Positions 17,670-29,227 are shown, numbered from the stretch's first letter. The stretch is DNA of 48,543 bases from Gammaproteobacteria bacterium (GCA_026707045.1 JAPOXO010000108.1:27003-75545); one strand, 5' to 3'. The notes: generated by a model from the letters alone, not told the origin. A program made the numbers and translations.

Positions 17670-18515
17670 TTGGCTACAGACGCAAGAAAGCGCTTTAGTA
17701 CGCCGACTACCTTTGTACTGTTGATTTTCTTGTCCATTGCATTGGTCATTACAGATTTAAGTGGACAGTTTTTGGGCGTACCGCGACAATTGACAACGTG
17801 GGTTACTAACGGCCTATACTCGGGGATCAACGCTCCGGGACGATGGCTCACATATTCGTCTTTTTACCTTCAAGATCGAGCGCAGCTGTTGGAATCACAA
17901 AGGGCACGTGAACGCGAATATCAGGATGCCGTTGTCAAAAATCGTCGCTTTGACGCCCTGGCTAGAGAGAATTCCGAACTGCGTCAGGTTTTGGCATTGG
18001 TGCAGCGTAGCCCCGATCTAGAGTTAGTTACAGCTGAACTGACTGCAACTGTGTTTGAACCTGGACGAAACGAAATACTCATCAACCGCGGCAAGTCCCA
18101 CGGTGTACTTGACGGCATGGCGGTACTGGATGCCACGGGAATTTATGGACAGGTAGTAGAGTCGTTGGCTTTTACTAGCCGAGTGATTCTTATTACCGAT
18201 CGCAGACTGGCGGTTCCGGTTGTAGTGCAACGATCTGGTACGCATGCATTGATAACAGGGATTGGAAATTCGTCAGAGCTTGTCTTGGAACACGCAGAGA
18301 TAACCGCTGATATTGAAAATGGCGATCTGCTAGTTGCCTCTGGCTTGGGTGGTGTTTATCCGCACGGCTATCCAGTTGGTGTTGTGATGTCAATGGAGCC
18401 CGATGCATCGGGAGTCGAAATGCGAGTTATGGTCGAACCACTTGCTTCAATGCATCGCCGCACCTGGTTACTGGTCGTTGTTGGTGGAACAACTAGTGAA
18501 GTTGCCGAGGAATAA
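17670..18515 (+). CDS. mreC: Rod-shape determining protein MreC
   Basis: MreC, 281 residues: a short cytoplasmic tail, one membrane segment (about 15-35), a coiled-coil stretch rich in Arg/Glu (about 68-110) and the periplasmic beta-barrel region with RGKSHGVLDGMAVLD and VVQRSGTHALITG. It scaffolds the elongasome between MreB and PBP2. The TTG start is chosen because no ATG or GTG precedes the membrane segment. It lacks a visible ribosome binding site and follows a hairpin. It overlaps mreD by about 20 bases. Confidence 0.93.
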   Translation: MATDARKRFSTPTTFVLLIFLSIALVITDLSGQFLGVPRQLTTWVTNGLYSGINAPGRWLTYSSFYLQDRAQLLESQRAREREYQDAVVKNRRFDALARENSELRQVLALVQRSPDLELVTAELTATVFEPGRNEILINRGKSHGVLDGMAVLDATGIYGQVVESLAFTSRVILITDRRLAVPVVVQRSGTHALITGIGNSSELVLEHAEITADIENGDLLVASGLGGVYPHGYPVGVVMSMEPDASGVEMRVMVEPLASMHRRTWLLVVVGGTTSEVAEE

Positions 18516-19008
18516 CGTAGGATTCGCGCTCACGCTCGTTCTAGCGCTGGTGCTCACGATGCTGGACTTGCCTCATTTTGCTCCAGCGGCTTTGACTTAC
18601 TTCACACCAAATTTCGCATTGCTAGTCTGTTATTACTGGGCAACGAATTCTCCAACGCATTTTTCGGTCATGGTGGCGTGGCTGTTTGGTTTTTTGTTTG
18701 ATGCACTTCACGCTGAACCGTTCGGTTTAAATGGCTTCATTTTGTGCGTAGTTGTATTAGTGGGACTAAACCTTCCTCGTCGTTCGAATAGACCAATTCT
18801 TGGATACCAGCTGCTAGCTTTGCTTTTGCTGGTAATTTTTGCCGAAATCGTGCGTCTAATAGTGATGCAGTTCGTAGAGTATCCCGTGCAAGGATCAATT
18901 GTGGCAATTCCTTGGTCAATAGTTGCCTCGCTGGCTTTTTGGTTCATTGTCGTGGTGATACTCGACAGATGGATTGTCGTCGACGACTCGAATGTTTCCT
19001 TCTCGTAG
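18496..19008 (+). CDS. mreD: Rod-shape determining membrane protein MreD
   Basis: MreD-like integral membrane protein of about 170 residues with five or so hydrophobic segments and the family-like sequence LFGFLFDALHAEPFGLNGF. It completes mreBCD. The start is either GTG 18496 or TTG 18502, both overlapping the mreC 3' end. A much longer frame from 18403 lies inside mreC and is not credible. Confidence 0.88.
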   Translation: MKLPRNNVGFALTLVLALVLTMLDLPHFAPAALTYFTPNFALLVCYYWATNSPTHFSVMVAWLFGFLFDALHAEPFGLNGFILCVVVLVGLNLPRRSNRPILGYQLLALLLLVIFAEIVRLIVMQFVEYPVQGSIVAIPWSIVASLAFWFIVVVILDRWIVVDDSNVSFS

Positions 19009-19116
19009 TGCAGGCTCACCTTGTGCTGCGATTGGTCCTATCGTTTAGTCTTGGATCGCTACCGAGAATCGCTTGACTGACGATTGTCAAAAATTTTTTG
19101 TAATCGAGCCTAGCGA

Positions 19117-22100
19117 TTGAGGAGAGGCTTGAAGTTCAATCTTCGCAGCGTGTTTTTTCTTACGGTTACCACACTAACCGCTGTGTTTGCGTTGATGGTC
19201 GTCTCTGGTCGATTTGTTGCTTGGCTGGCTCCCGGTCACGAGAAGGGGATTAACGAATATCTCTCCGCGCATGGACTGCAAGTTGAGGGTCTAAAGATTC
19301 GTTGGTCTGGACTAAACCCGATTATTCAGGCTGATAAGGTTGAAGCGTCGGGGGTTTCAGCCGAAGGCGTATCGTTAGAGATTGATGTAATTCTCTCATT
19401 GTGGAGAAATCGTTTTTCGCTCTCTAACTTTTCGGCAAACCACGTACAAGCTGAACTAAATCTTAGTGAACGAAATCGGCAAGCTTCTGGCGCGGACGCG
19501 CGCCCAGCGGGATTCGGCGTGATTGATGTTCTTTTCGGCTCGCAAAACCTTGACGTCCGTATTACAGGTGTTATTTCTTCAATCGAAGGTGAAACACAAA
19601 CCGTAAAGGCTAAGCTGCAATCCCAGACGATCGAAGATCAAAAGGTTGTATTTGTTGAATTAGAGCCAATGGGATCGTGTGAAGGGTGTGGTCTGGAGAT
19701 TCGATACTTGAGGAGAAAGTCAGCTTTCTTATTTCCCGATATCATCGAGTCATTGCATGTATCAGCGCGTGATTTTGAGCTTCTACCGGCAGCTTGGAAC
19801 GTGCCATATCTCAGAAACATGTCGTTGAACGGCACGTTTGAGCTTAGATCTCGTAATGGGCTTGGCAAGGCTCTCGCAGATGTCCAAGTTCGGACTTTGA
19901 ACGAATCGTCTCCTAAAGCCACAGTGAATGCGAATCTAGCGGTAAACATAATCAAGGACGAGTTTCATGGCGTCTTGCAGAACGCTGTAGTTTCCATCGG
20001 AAACGTCAAGACACATCTTCCTGTTGCGAATCTCGCGACTGAGGGTGGCTTCGGAAAGAACCACATTTGGATCGATCGCGCGAACATCCACGCATTAGTG
20101 GACTTGATTGAAGGATTCGGAGTGTCGACGCATCCTGTTATCGCTTGGATTACGGGTTTGGGACCCGAAGGAGAGCTACATGACATTCAATTGCGTCATG
20201 ATGAAGGGAAGTTTGTAGTTCGAGCTAATGCAAGAGATATACAGACGCATGCACATGCCGCAATTCCCGGAGTTCAAATCGAATATCTGGAGATCTTGGG
20301 ATTGAATCGTGACTTTCTCTTGAAGACACTCGGCGCAGCTGCAGACATTACATTTCAGACATGGTTAGACCAGTCAAGGTCTTTTCCCAACCTGGATGGA
20401 TCGGTACTTCTCAGTTATCGAAGTAACAAGCTAGGAACTCGCATCATTGTGGATCGAGCTTCCTATGAGGGAGATGAGATTGCGGGACGGTTCGGCTACC
20501 TTATGAACTTTGATACGGATCGAAGGTCGATGGGTCTCAATGCTCAAGCACAGGAGGTCGCGATTCCAAAAATCCAGCAGTTTGTTCCTAATGGGACTAG
20601 CAAGGCAGTTCGTGTCTGGCTAGTAGACAACATTCAGAATGGCGTCCTGCACAACACTGCAGCAATTTACCACAGTTTCCAACTTGAAGAAGGGTCTCGG
20701 AACTCTTCGGTCTTTGAAGCGAAAGCAGATCTGAGCCAGATCATTGCTCAGTTTCACGAAGACTGGCCGCAATTGGAAGACGCACGAGGACAGATTTGGC
20801 TCACCGATAAATTTCTCGACATTGACATCGAGTCCTGCCACACAGCAGGCATTCTCGTCAATTCAGGCGATGTCAATGTGTGGTTTGAAGACGCCACCGT
20901 CGATGTAAATTTCTTAGCGGACTCTAACGTTGGAATATTGCTTGACTATGTCGAATCTACACCGCTGACAGATGTCGCTACGGTCAATTTCAGCAACGTA
21001 CGGGGTAGTGGTCAGGTTGACATTGTGTCCACATTGAGATTTGAACCGGGAGAGAAACAACCGCTCGTAGACATCAAACTGACACTCGACGACGCAACAT
21101 TGACTTTGAACGCACCAAGTATTGACGTCAATGAGCTATCTGGAAGCATTCTTTTTTCCACGCCGTTTACTCTATCCAGCCAAGATCTCGTAGGTTCGGT
21201 TTTTGGAAACGTCAGTCCGATTCAGATTAGTTCCCAATCTTCGGATGACGCTTCTTTGCTAAGAATTCAGTACGAGAGTCGGTTTGAGCCTGAAGACATG
21301 GTTTCCTACATTGGAGAGTGGGTTGAGGACGTGGCGGATGGTGAATCCGATTTACGCTTGAACCTAGCATTTGCAACGAATGGATCCTCGACTTCATTTG
21401 TCGATATCGAAAGTTCGTTAATGGGAATTGAACTCAGTTTGCCTGAGCCCTTTGGGAAGAGTGTAGAGACAACCAGAGCTACCCGAGCACGAATTGAATT
21501 TGGAGATGTTCCGCGTGTGCACTTTAATTCGGGTGTCGTATCCTCTTTTTTTGACCTTCGAGGAAACGGCGGATTGCACGGTAGCATTGGTTTGAATGTG
21601 CCTCCGCCGGACTATGGTCCAGAACACTTTGGTCTTCTTGTCACGGGACATTTGGATTCGCTTAACTTGGAAGCGCCCCGTGGAGGGAGCAGACTGAATC
21701 TGCCTTCGCATATCAATTTGCGAGAACTTTCGGTCAACCAAGTGGAGATGCAAGGCCTTACCTTTTCTGACGTAAAAGTCGACGGTATCTATTCGGAATC
21801 CCAAATTGATTTGACCGTTGAATCAACGGAATTGGTTGGTCGTGTATCAAAGTCAGGACACGAACCGTTCCTTGTGGAGGTGAACCGAATCCTATTGGAA
21901 CGTCAAGAGTCTAGGTCGGGCGATCCGCTTTCTCCAGCGATATTGAATTGGATTCCAACAATGAACTTGAAAATTGATGACATTCTGTTAGTTGACGAAG
22001 ATCAGCAGGAATCCAGTTTTGGGGCTTGGACTATGGCCATTGAATCTCACGAGAAAGAATTGAGAATTGCAGAGATAGAAGGAGATGTCAGAGGACTGCT

Positions 22101-22851
22101 GATCGACGGGGGTATTACATGGAACACCAGCGAAAACACAACCCGTTTTTTGGGGAATGTACAGGCGGACCAGCTGCATGAAGTTTTGCCTCAATGGGAC
22201 TACGAACCGAACGTCGAAAGTAAAGCACTTCAAACGGAAGTGGACCTCAAATGGCCAGGTTCTCCTCTCATGTTCGATCTCTACGCAACAACAGGCTCGT
22301 TTGAAGGAGATCTTGACGAAGGCCGATTTTTGGATGTCAATGCAGGAGGCGGTGCCCTGCGCATTGCGGGGCTACTAAATTTTGCAGTAGTTCTTCAGCG
22401 GTTGCGATTGGACTTTAAGGATGTTTTCCGAGAGGGAACAAGCTTCAATCGCATTTTGTTCGATGCGCAAACAGACAAGGGAATTCTGCGGATTGACGAG
22501 CCATTGCACATCAAGACGACTGGCTCAGACATTTTGCTAGCGGGTACCATGGACTTGAATACAGATACATTGGACATGGAGGTTGTAGTAACCTTGCCCG
22601 TATCGAGCAGCTTGCCTTGGTGGGTGGGTATTGCCACGGCAAATCCAGTAGCCGTGATTGGTTCTCTTGTCGGTAAGAAGATATTTGAAGGACCACTAAA
22701 TCGAATGTCAAGCATGAAGTATCGAGTGACGGGGTCATTGGACGATCCTGATATTCAGTTCGTAGGATTGTTTCGAGACAGCTTGGACGGCGACAACGAA
22801 GACGGCCAGGAAAGCAATGAGACTGTAGAGGGAAATGAAGAAAATGAGTGA
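19117..22851 (+). CDS. yhdP: YhdP family AsmA-like envelope protein
   Basis: Very large AsmA-like protein, 1244 residues, close to E. coli YhdP (1266). One N-terminal membrane anchor (about 10-30) precedes a long beta-rich periplasmic part with DUF3971/AsmA-type repeats and a C-terminal AsmA_2-like region near [10 protein letters not shown]. In E. coli, YhdP and its paralogues TamB and YdbH carry phospholipids to the outer membrane. The start is TTG 19117, or TTG 19129, which has AGGAG a few bases upstream. It follows mreD and overlaps tldD at its 3' end, as in relatives, but maf and rng, often found between mreD and yhdP, are absent. Confidence 0.9.
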   Translation: MRRGLKFNLRSVFFLTVTTLTAVFALMVVSGRFVAWLAPGHEKGINEYLSAHGLQVEGLKIRWSGLNPIIQADKVEASGVSAEGVSLEIDVILSLWRNRFSLSNFSANHVQAELNLSERNRQASGADARPAGFGVIDVLFGSQNLDVRITGVISSIEGETQTVKAKLQSQTIEDQKVVFVELEPMGSCEGCGLEIRYLRRKSAFLFPDIIESLHVSARDFELLPAAWNVPYLRNMSLNGTFELRSRNGLGKALADVQVRTLNESSPKATVNANLAVNIIKDEFHGVLQNAVVSIGNVKTHLPVANLATEGGFGKNHIWIDRANIHALVDLIEGFGVSTHPVIAWITGLGPEGELHDIQLRHDEGKFVVRANARDIQTHAHAAIPGVQIEYLEILGLNRDFLLKTLGAAADITFQTWLDQSRSFPNLDGSVLLSYRSNKLGTRIIVDRASYEGDEIAGRFGYLMNFDTDRRSMGLNAQAQEVAIPKIQQFVPNGTSKAVRVWLVDNIQNGVLHNTAAIYHSFQLEEGSRNSSVFEAKADLSQIIAQFHEDWPQLEDARGQIWLTDKFLDIDIESCHTAGILVNSGDVNVWFEDATVDVNFLADSNVGILLDYVESTPLTDVATVNFSNVRGSGQVDIVSTLRFEPGEKQPLVDIKLTLDDATLTLNAPSIDVNELSGSILFSTPFTLSSQDLVGSVFGNVSPIQISSQSSDDASLLRIQYESRFEPEDMVSYIGEWVEDVADGESDLRLNLAFATNGSSTSFVDIESSLMGIELSLPEPFGKSVETTRATRARIEFGDVPRVHFNSGVVSSFFDLRGNGGLHGSIGLNVPPPDYGPEHFGLLVTGHLDSLNLEAPRGGSRLNLPSHINLRELSVNQVEMQGLTFSDVKVDGIYSESQIDLTVESTELVGRVSKSGHEPFLVEVNRILLERQESRSGDPLSPAILNWIPTMNLKIDDILLVDEDQQESSFGAWTMAIESHEKELRIAEIEGDVRGLLIDGGITWNTSENTTRFLGNVQADQLHEVLPQWDYEPNVESKALQTEVDLKWPGSPLMFDLYATTGSFEGDLDEGRFLDVNAGGGALRIAGLLNFAVVLQRLRLDFKDVFREGTSFNRILFDAQTDKGILRIDEPLHIKTTGSDILLAGTMDLNTDTLDMEVVVTLPVSSSLPWWVGIATANPVAVIGSLVGKKIFEGPLNRMSSMKYRVTGSLDDPDIQFVGLFRDSLDGDNEDGQESNETVEGNEENE

Positions 22852-24289
22852 CACTCAAATGGAAAACCCAAAGAATCAACTATTAGCAGCGAGCGACATC
22901 ACTGACAGCAAGTTGGAAGACCTTATGGGTCGAATGATGTCGCGCCAAGTGGACCGGGGTGAACTTTACTTTCAAAGTTTCCGCAATGAGTCCTGGGCAC
23001 TAGAAGAAGGTTTAGTTAAGGACGCTGGATTCTCCGTATCCAGAGGAGTGGGTGCGCGGGCGATTAGCGGCGAGAAGAGCGGTTTTGCGTACGCCGACGA
23101 TATTAGGCCCGATGTTCTGGAGCAAACTACAAGCGCCGCTAAATCCATCGCTAAGCAAGGAAGTGGAACTGTTGCACACGTGGAGTCCGATAGAGCTCTT
23201 CCGATGTTCTATGGAACTTCGGATCCGATTACTTCTGTATCACAGGAAGACAAAGTGGCATTGCTGTCTCGAGTTGATAAGTTCGCTCGAAACTTGGATC
23301 CTCGAGTAAAGGAGGTTTCAGTGCGGATTGCTGCAACGCACGAATCTGTGTACATATATTCGAGCGACGGGGTGAGTAGCGGCGACGTGCGTCCGCTTGT
23401 ACGATTCAGCGTGTCCGTAATCGCAGAACAGAATGGTCGCAGAGAACAAGGGATGTCAGGCGGCGGCGGTCGTCACGACCTCAAGTGGCTTTTCGAAGGC
23501 GAAAACGCTGAAGATTTTGCAAGAGAAGCTGTACGGCAAGCTCTTGTAAATCTTGATGCCGTCGATGCACCTGCAGGCCCCATGCAGGTGGTTCTGGGTC
23601 CAGGATGGCCTGGCGTTCTGTTGCACGAAGCGGTGGGACATGGATTGGAAGGCGATTTCAATCGAAAAGGCACTTCGGCTTTCTCCAATCGCATCGGTCA
23701 ACAGGTTGCATCCCCATTGTGCACGATCATTGACGACGCAACAATTCCCAATCGGCGGGGTTCGCTTTCTATGGATGACGAAGGCACTCCAGGACAAAAG
23801 ACTGTGCTCATCGAAAACGGGGTCCTCAAGGGCTACATGCATGACAAGCTCAACTCCGCCTTGATGGGCACTACCAGTACGGGAAACGGACGTCGCGAAT
23901 CGTATGCTCACCAGCCCATGCCGCGTATGACCAATACGTTTATGTTGGCGGGGGAAAGCGACCCTGAAGAAATTATCAAGAGCGTGGACTTCGGTGTGTA
24001 TGCAGTTGCATTTGGAGGAGGACAGGTAGATATCACTTCTGGACAGTTTGTGTTTTCAGCGACTGAAGCCTATTTGATCGAACAAGGCAAGAAGTCGGCG
24101 CCAATTCGAGGCGCTACCTTGATTGGCAACGGTCCCGAGATCATGACTCGGGTCTCTATGGTGGGCAACGACCTTGAGCTGGATCGAGGAGTTGGCGTGT
24201 GCGGAAAGGAAGGGCAGGGAGTTCCCGTGGGCGTGGGTCAACCTACATTGAAAGTCGACGAAATCACGGTGGGAGGCACATCAACGTGA
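22844..24289 (+). CDS. tldD: Metalloprotease TldD
   Basis: TldD, 481 residues from ATG 22844 (an ATG at 22835 is also in frame but sits too close to the GAGGG element). The zinc motif HEAVGH (His261, Glu262, His265) is intact. TldD and TldE/PmbA form a heterodimeric protease that degrades unstructured peptides and matures some microcins. The start overlaps the yhdP stop, and the stop overlaps pmbA as GTGA, so the partner is made next. Conserved [19 protein letters not shown] supports the assignment. Confidence 0.96.
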   Translation: MSDTQMENPKNQLLAASDITDSKLEDLMGRMMSRQVDRGELYFQSFRNESWALEEGLVKDAGFSVSRGVGARAISGEKSGFAYADDIRPDVLEQTTSAAKSIAKQGSGTVAHVESDRALPMFYGTSDPITSVSQEDKVALLSRVDKFARNLDPRVKEVSVRIAATHESVYIYSSDGVSSGDVRPLVRFSVSVIAEQNGRREQGMSGGGGRHDLKWLFEGENAEDFAREAVRQALVNLDAVDAPAGPMQVVLGPGWPGVLLHEAVGHGLEGDFNRKGTSAFSNRIGQQVASPLCTIIDDATIPNRRGSLSMDDEGTPGQKTVLIENGVLKGYMHDKLNSALMGTTSTGNGRRESYAHQPMPRMTNTFMLAGESDPEEIIKSVDFGVYAVAFGGGQVDITSGQFVFSATEAYLIEQGKKSAPIRGATLIGNGPEIMTRVSMVGNDLELDRGVGVCGKEGQGVPVGVGQPTLKVDEITVGGTST

Positions 24290-25668
24290 GTTCAATGAAG
24301 TCATCAGAGATCCAAGCTGCAATGGATTTTCAGGAACCGCACACCAAACAAGACGAAGAATCGCTTAAAGGCTTTGTACAGAGAATTCTTGATGAAGCAA
24401 AGAAACAAGGTGCTTCGGCTGCAGAAGTAGCAGCAGGCGACGACATCGGGCTGTCGGTTGTGGTTCGGTCAGGAGACTTGGAGACGGTGGAATTCAGCCG
24501 CGACCGCGGCTTTGGAATCACCGTATATTTGGGCAACAAGAAAGGCAGTTCATCTACTACAGATATCAGTGATGACTCCATTCGAGAATCCGTTGAAGCG
24601 GCTGTGGGCATTGCGCGCTACACGGAGCCCGATCCCTTTAGCGGTTTGGCGGATCCAGACCGATTAGCAACGGAGTTTCACGACTTGGACCTCTACCATC
24701 CTCGAGCCATGGATGTCGATGAAGCAAAAGAAAACGCGTTGATCATTGAATCCTGCGCACAAGACGTTGATTCAAAAATCTTCAAGTGCGACAGTTCTCG
24801 TGTTGGGTCTGCTTCGGCTTGCACGGCTTATGGAAATAGCTTGGGTTTTCTTCATGCCGAACGAGAGTCGCGCTACAACATGTTTGCCGATGTGATTGCA
24901 AAGAACAAAGATGGCATGCAACGCGACTACTGGTATTCAACCAACCGAAATGCAGACGAACTTGAAACTCCTTCTAGCATCGGCGAGACTGCTGCAAACC
25001 GCGCTTTGTTGAAGCTTGATCCTCGACCCATTCCCACCGGGGAGTATCCAGTGCTTTTTGATCGCGGTATTGCGAGTGGACTGATCGGACATCTAATCAG
25101 TGGACTGGGAGGACGGGCGCAGTACTTAAAGTCGTCCTACTTGCTAGACTCGATGAACAAGCAAGTTGCTACCGACGCATTGACATTGCGAGAACATCCT
25201 CACTTGAAGGGTGCACTTGGAAGTCGATCGTACGACTCCGAAGGTGTTGCGACGACTGAGAAACCCTTCGTTGAGCACGGTATCGTGCGAAATTATGTGC
25301 TAAGCAGCTATTCGGGACGGCATCTCGACATGCCTACGACAGGAAACGCATCAGGCGTTTGTAATCTAACGGTTGAGGCTACCCTTCAACCGGTTGACGA
25401 CATACTGAAACAAATGGGCACAGGACTGCTTGTACAGTCGTTGATGGGTCAGGGCGTGAATATTGTCACAGGTGATTACTCGCGAGGTGCTTCCGGTTAC
25501 TGGATTGTCGATGGCGAGTTTGCACATGCCGTTGACGAGCTAACAATTGCAGGAAAGTTGGATGAGATGTTCATGCACATGATTGCATTTGGAGATGACA
25601 TAGATCTTCGGCACAGCATTCGAACCGGATCGCTCCTAGTCGAATCCATGACTGTAGCCGCTAATTGA
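24286..25668 (+). CDS. pmbA: TldE/PmbA protease subunit
   Basis: PmbA/TldE, 460 residues from GTG 24286. That start overlaps the tldD stop (GTGA) and has GGGAGG nine bases upstream; the longer frame from 24199 lies inside tldD. It is the non-metal partner of TldD: no HExxxH is present, as expected. The C-terminal half has GNASGVCNL and [14 protein letters not shown]. The neighbour yjgA, found between tldD and pmbA in Pseudomonas, is missing. It ends 12 bases from the convergent ptsO stop. Confidence 0.95.
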   Translation: MSSMKSSEIQAAMDFQEPHTKQDEESLKGFVQRILDEAKKQGASAAEVAAGDDIGLSVVVRSGDLETVEFSRDRGFGITVYLGNKKGSSSTTDISDDSIRESVEAAVGIARYTEPDPFSGLADPDRLATEFHDLDLYHPRAMDVDEAKENALIIESCAQDVDSKIFKCDSSRVGSASACTAYGNSLGFLHAERESRYNMFADVIAKNKDGMQRDYWYSTNRNADELETPSSIGETAANRALLKLDPRPIPTGEYPVLFDRGIASGLIGHLISGLGGRAQYLKSSYLLDSMNKQVATDALTLREHPHLKGALGSRSYDSEGVATTEKPFVEHGIVRNYVLSSYSGRHLDMPTTGNASGVCNLTVEATLQPVDDILKQMGTGLLVQSLMGQGVNIVTGDYSRGASGYWIVDGEFAHAVDELTIAGKLDEMFMHMIAFGDDIDLRHSIRTGSLLVESMTVAAN

Positions 25669-25680
25669 GGTTTACCAGCA

Positions 25681-25953
25681 CTACTCAACCTCTCCAAAAC
25701 GATTGTTGATCAAGTCGCTAAGCGCTTCAAACGCTTGCTCTGCTTCGTCTCCGTCGGTCTTGAGGACAAGCTCAGTTCCTTGCTCTGCCGTAAGCGTCAT
25801 GATGTTCATGATGCTCTTTCCATTTACTAGAGCATCTTCTGACCGTCCCAGTTGAATGACACAAGGAAAGGACTTGGACAATTGGATGAACTTTGCGGCT
25901 GCTCGAGCGTGAAGACCAAGCTTGTTGACAATCGTCACCTTGCCCGTCGTCAT
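25681..25953 (-). CDS. ptsO: Nitrogen-PTS phosphocarrier NPr (HPr family)
   Basis: HPr-like protein, 90 residues. The phosphorylation site is His15 in KLGLHARAAAKF, and the second conserved region is VNGKSIMNIM. In the nitrogen PTS it relays phosphate from PtsP to PtsN. No PtsP gene is in the window. Its ATG overlaps the rapZ stop (ATGA), placing it last in the ten-gene operon. Confidence 0.95.
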   Translation of the reverse strand: MTTGKVTIVNKLGLHARAAAKFIQLSKSFPCVIQLGRSEDALVNGKSIMNIMTLTAEQGTELVLKTDGDEAEQAFEALSDLINNRFGEVE

Positions 25954-26813
25954 GAAATAGGCTCGTGTTGCTCTCGATGTCGAACGAGGACGTTGGGATA
26001 GGCGTCTCGAAATGAACTGGCGAGTCGTTCAGCCATGTAAACGGAGCGGTGTCTTCCACCGGTGCAACCCGTAGCAACCGTCATGTACACTCGATTCTGT
26101 CTTTCGAACTCCGGCAACCACTGGTGCAGAAATCCCACGATCTGACTGTGCATTTGATCGACGATTTGGTGCTTTGCAAAGAACTCTTTAACTGGTTCAT
26201 CCAATCCTGATAGTTCGCGAAGCTCCGCCTCCCAATGTGGATTGGGAAGGCATCGGAGATCAAACACGAAGTCAGCATCTACCGGAACTCCACTCCGATA
26301 CGCAAATGACCTGAACAACAAGGAAACGCTTCTCTCGTCGACATCCACCAGCCTTTCTTTGGTCATTAATACCAGGTCGTGGGTTGACCACTGTGTGGTG
26401 TCAATTTTGAGGTCCGCCATTTCGGCTAGGTGTCGGAGCAACTTGGATTCCAAGTCTATTGCTTGACGAAGGTCTGTTTCGATTTTCTCAAGCGGGTGTC
26501 GACGTCGTGTCTCACTGAATCGCTTGACTAGTACTGGGCCACTAGCGTCCAGGTAGATGACTCGAGGAGTGAAGTCGACTCGCGCTACGGACTTCAGGAT
26601 ATTGGGGAGTTGATCTAAAGCTGTTGGAGGACTTCGCGCATCGATTGAGACGGCAAAGTCTTGTGTGGTCTGCTCTTCAGACGTGTCCTCAACAAACTTT
26701 TCTAACAAACTGGCTGGAAAATTGTCGATGCACATGAACCCCTCGTCTTCGAGAGCGTGCAGTACTGTGCTCTTTCCAGATCCCGATCGTCCTGTGATTA
26801 TGTACAACCTCAT
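25950..26813 (-). CDS. rapZ: RNase adapter protein RapZ
   Basis: RapZ, 287 residues from ATG 26813. Walker A is GRSGSGKS (8-15); the C-terminal domain has TVATGCTGGRHRSVYMAERL. In E. coli it presents the small RNA GlmZ to RNase E and so tunes glucosamine-6-phosphate synthesis for the cell wall. The chosen start overlaps the ptsN stop (ATGA); an ATG three codons earlier is less fitting. The position between ptsN and ptsO is conserved in gammaproteobacteria. Confidence 0.96.
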   Translation of the reverse strand: MRLYIITGRSGSGKSTVLHALEDEGFMCIDNFPASLLEKFVEDTSEEQTTQDFAVSIDARSPPTALDQLPNILKSVARVDFTPRVIYLDASGPVLVKRFSETRRRHPLEKIETDLRQAIDLESKLLRHLAEMADLKIDTTQWSTHDLVLMTKERLVDVDERSVSLLFRSFAYRSGVPVDADFVFDLRCLPNPHWEAELRELSGLDEPVKEFFAKHQIVDQMHSQIVGFLHQWLPEFERQNRVYMTVATGCTGGRHRSVYMAERLASSFRDAYPNVLVRHREQHEPIS

Positions 26814-27295
26814 GGTGTACATTCCTCCGCAGCAAATCGAACAAAGGTCGTGTAAAGGTCAGTAGGCGATTGGACAGTAAGGAGCTGTTTCAAGTTTGAT
26901 GGCGAGCTTGCGATCAATGCGATAGTTCTCAAAATTTGCAAGTGCTCGCTTGTTGCTTCTGCTGGAACAACTAATGCAACGACAAGCCTCACCTTTTCCT
27001 CCCTCCCGAATGGAACGGCTGTATTGACCCGTATGAGTGCCGCGGTGGGCGTCATACATAGCTCGTGCCTGCAGTGTGGAATTGCGATCTCGCTGTCGTC
27101 CAAAGCGGTGCTTCCCAACTCTTCTCGTTCAATGAATTTCTCCAGCAGACCTCGCTGATCCAATTCCTTCTGATTTCGGCTCAGAAGACAGGAGGCTCGT
27201 TCAAGGATCGATTTACGAGATTCACATGTCTCGATAATCTCGACGGTTTCGGGTTTCAGGATATCTTCGAAACTTATCACCTGCTGAATTCGCAA
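26810..27295 (-). CDS. ptsN: Nitrogen-PTS enzyme IIA (PtsN)
   Basis: EIIA-Ntr, about 161 residues from TTG 27295; GTG 27280 is an equally possible start, and neither has a clear ribosome binding site. The phosphoacceptor is His74 in the IPHCRH motif (counted from the TTG). The protein regulates potassium and nitrogen-related processes by phosphorylation-dependent binding rather than sugar transport. It lies between hpf and rapZ in a coupled operon. Confidence 0.94.
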   Translation of the reverse strand: MRIQQVISFEDILKPETVEIIETCESRKSILERASCLLSRNQKELDQRGLLEKFIEREELGSTALDDSEIAIPHCRHELCMTPTAALIRVNTAVPFGREEKVRLVVALVVPAEATSEHLQILRTIALIASSPSNLKQLLTVQSPTDLYTTFVRFAAEECTP

Positions 27296-27309
27296 TTCTT
27301 TGCGTTTGA

Positions 27310-27618
27310 CTAGCGCGACATTGCGCGTTCACGATGTCGAGAGGATTTTTCTTTGTGTTTGATGACTTGTCGGTCAAGTTTGTTCACTAGGGAATCAATG
27401 GCTGATTGAATGTCAGGTGCACGTGTGTCGGCAAACAACTCGTTGCCGTTTACGTGTACCGTGGCTTCTGCTCGATACTGTATCTTGTCGACCGAAAGGA
27501 TTACTCGGACGGTCGTTATTTGGTCGTAATGCCGTTCGATTCGAGACAGCTTTTTCTTGATATTGGACCTAAGTCGGTCATTGATATCGACGTGCTTTCC
27601 AGTGATGTCGAGGTGCAT
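27310..27618 (-). CDS. hpf: Ribosome hibernation-promoting factor (short HPF)
   Basis: HPF/YfiA family, 102 residues, the short type that forms 100S ribosome dimers together with RMF in gammaproteobacteria. MHLDITGKHVDINDRLR is the typical N terminus, followed by a basic helix and a basic tail. A strong AAGGGG ribosome binding site lies upstream of the ATG. It follows rpoN by 79 bases, the usual place. Confidence 0.95.
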   Translation of the reverse strand: MHLDITGKHVDINDRLRSNIKKKLSRIERHYDQITTVRVILSVDKIQYRAEATVHVNGNELFADTRAPDIQSAIDSLVNKLDRQVIKHKEKSSRHRERAMSR

Positions 27619-27697
27619 ATTTTTCCCCTTTTCTTAGCGCGTTTCGTTCACACGAATATCTTACAGTCAAATACCTTGTTCATGGTTAAGTCGAACT

Positions 27698-29212
27698 CTA
27701 GATGGAGATTTGGCGGGCTTTAGATGGTGGGATGGACAACGACTCTCGATACTTTGCCACCGTTCGTCGTGCAATGCGAATATCTTTCGCTCGCAGCATG
27801 CTTGTGATGCTGCTGTCAGACAATGGACTGGCGGGATCCTCTTCACTTGTGAACTTGCGGATGAGGGCTTTGATTGCCCTACTCGAGATTTCATTTCCTT
27901 GCAATGTGTGCACATGACTCGAAAAAAAGTACGAAAGTTCGAAGATTCCACGCGGACATGCCAAGTACTTTCGCATCGTGATTCGAGAGATTGTGGACTC
28001 GTGCACTCCTACCATCAGAGCAATGTCGGACCTCAAAAGAGGTCGCATAAACGATTCTCCCTTTTCGAAGAATGCTCGCTGTTCCTCAACTATTGCAGAA
28101 GCCGCTTTCACTAGCGTGGAGGATCGATGCTTCAATCCGTCAAGGAGAACTTTGGCGTCGCGAAGTTGGGTGCGCAGAAAAGAGCGTTGTTTTTTTGTAG
28201 ACGCTTCGTTTATTGCGTTCGCATAGATCGAGTTGATTCGAACCGAGGGAATTGCGTCGTCGTTGATGTCTACGACCCACTCGCCATCCTCATACTTGAC
28301 AAAGACGTCGGGCACGATGTAGTTGGCTTCCACATCGCAAAATTGCGCGCCGGGTCTAGGGTTAAGAGTTTGGATATAGGACAGTGCTGCTTCCAGTTTG
28401 TCCAAGCTAGAGTTTGTCTTCTTCCTCATGACATCGAAGTCTCGATCAACTAGCTCATCAAAACACGTCTCAACCAAGTTTAGAGCCAATTTTTGTTCAG
28501 GATCAGCAAGTTGAGTGTCTTGAAGCTGAATCAACAAACACTCTCGCAGATTCTTCGCACCAATGCCCGGTGGATGTAGTTTTTGGATCTCATCAAGAAT
28601 TGACTGCAGGAATTCCTCACCGATTTGTGCTTTTCGATCCGAGTCCTGTGAAATTTCTCTGAGGGATTCTGTCAGGTAACCGTCTGAATTCAAAGACTCA
28701 ATTATTCTTAGTGCCCAATGAAGTTGTCGATCGGAAAGATCGAGTTGCTCCAATTGATCAAAGAGATGCTCCGTGAGCGAAGTTGTATAAGTTTGAAGCG
28801 TGGTCCAATCCGTAGTGCTATCTGAAGTGGTACGGTCGGCCAAGTAAGAATCAGACCATTCCAGTTCATTAGAGTCATCGATGGTGGTCAGATCGATGCC
28901 GGGGTCGTTGTTGAGAGCCTCATGCATCTCGATGAGTTCGTCCAATGGTTCAGAGGCATCATCTTCGTCACGTAGCTCTTCGCCCTCGCTGAGAGGGTCA
29001 CCGACATCTTCCTCGGCGAGAGGTTCGTCGTAGGTAGAGTCATCGTCAAATGTGGTCTCGTCACCCCAATCGAGCATGACATTGGACTCACATGCTGACT
29101 GAATCTCTTGATTCAATTCAATAGACGAAAGTTGCATCAGTCGGATGTTTTGTCGCAGTTGCTGCGAGAATCGTAGCTGTTGCCGCTGCTGAAATGTGAG
29201 AGTCTGCTTCAT
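27698..29212 (-). CDS. rpoN: RNA polymerase sigma-54 factor RpoN
   Basis: Sigma-54, 504 residues. Region I is the Gln- and Leu-rich N terminus (QQRQQLRFSQQLRQNIRLMQ), region II is very acidic (about 50-115), then come the core-binding region, a helix-turn-helix around GVHESTISRITMRK and the RpoN box ARRTVAKYRE (481-490). It reads -24/-12 promoters with enhancer-binding activators, none of which is encoded here. It sits 15 bases after lptB. Confidence 0.97.
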   Translation of the reverse strand: MKQTLTFQQRQQLRFSQQLRQNIRLMQLSSIELNQEIQSACESNVMLDWGDETTFDDDSTYDEPLAEEDVGDPLSEGEELRDEDDASEPLDELIEMHEALNNDPGIDLTTIDDSNELEWSDSYLADRTTSDSTTDWTTLQTYTTSLTEHLFDQLEQLDLSDRQLHWALRIIESLNSDGYLTESLREISQDSDRKAQIGEEFLQSILDEIQKLHPPGIGAKNLRECLLIQLQDTQLADPEQKLALNLVETCFDELVDRDFDVMRKKTNSSLDKLEAALSYIQTLNPRPGAQFCDVEANYIVPDVFVKYEDGEWVVDINDDAIPSVRINSIYANAINEASTKKQRSFLRTQLRDAKVLLDGLKHRSSTLVKAASAIVEEQRAFFEKGESFMRPLLRSDIALMVGVHESTISRITMRKYLACPRGIFELSYFFSSHVHTLQGNEISSRAIKALIRKFTSEEDPASPLSDSSITSMLRAKDIRIARRTVAKYRESLSIPPSKARQISI

Positions 29213-29227
29213 ACCGCGGCTTTGATG

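Noticed and set aside
19073-19105. TTGAC...GTCAA followed by a T-run after mreD as a terminator
   Set aside because: Only 5-bp AT-rich arms and a mixed A/T run; too weak to call, and read-through into yhdP is expected from gene order.
28850-29060. Very acidic stretch of the sigma-54 protein as a possible insertion
   Set aside because: Acidic region II is a normal feature of RpoN, and the flanking regions are continuous with the family.
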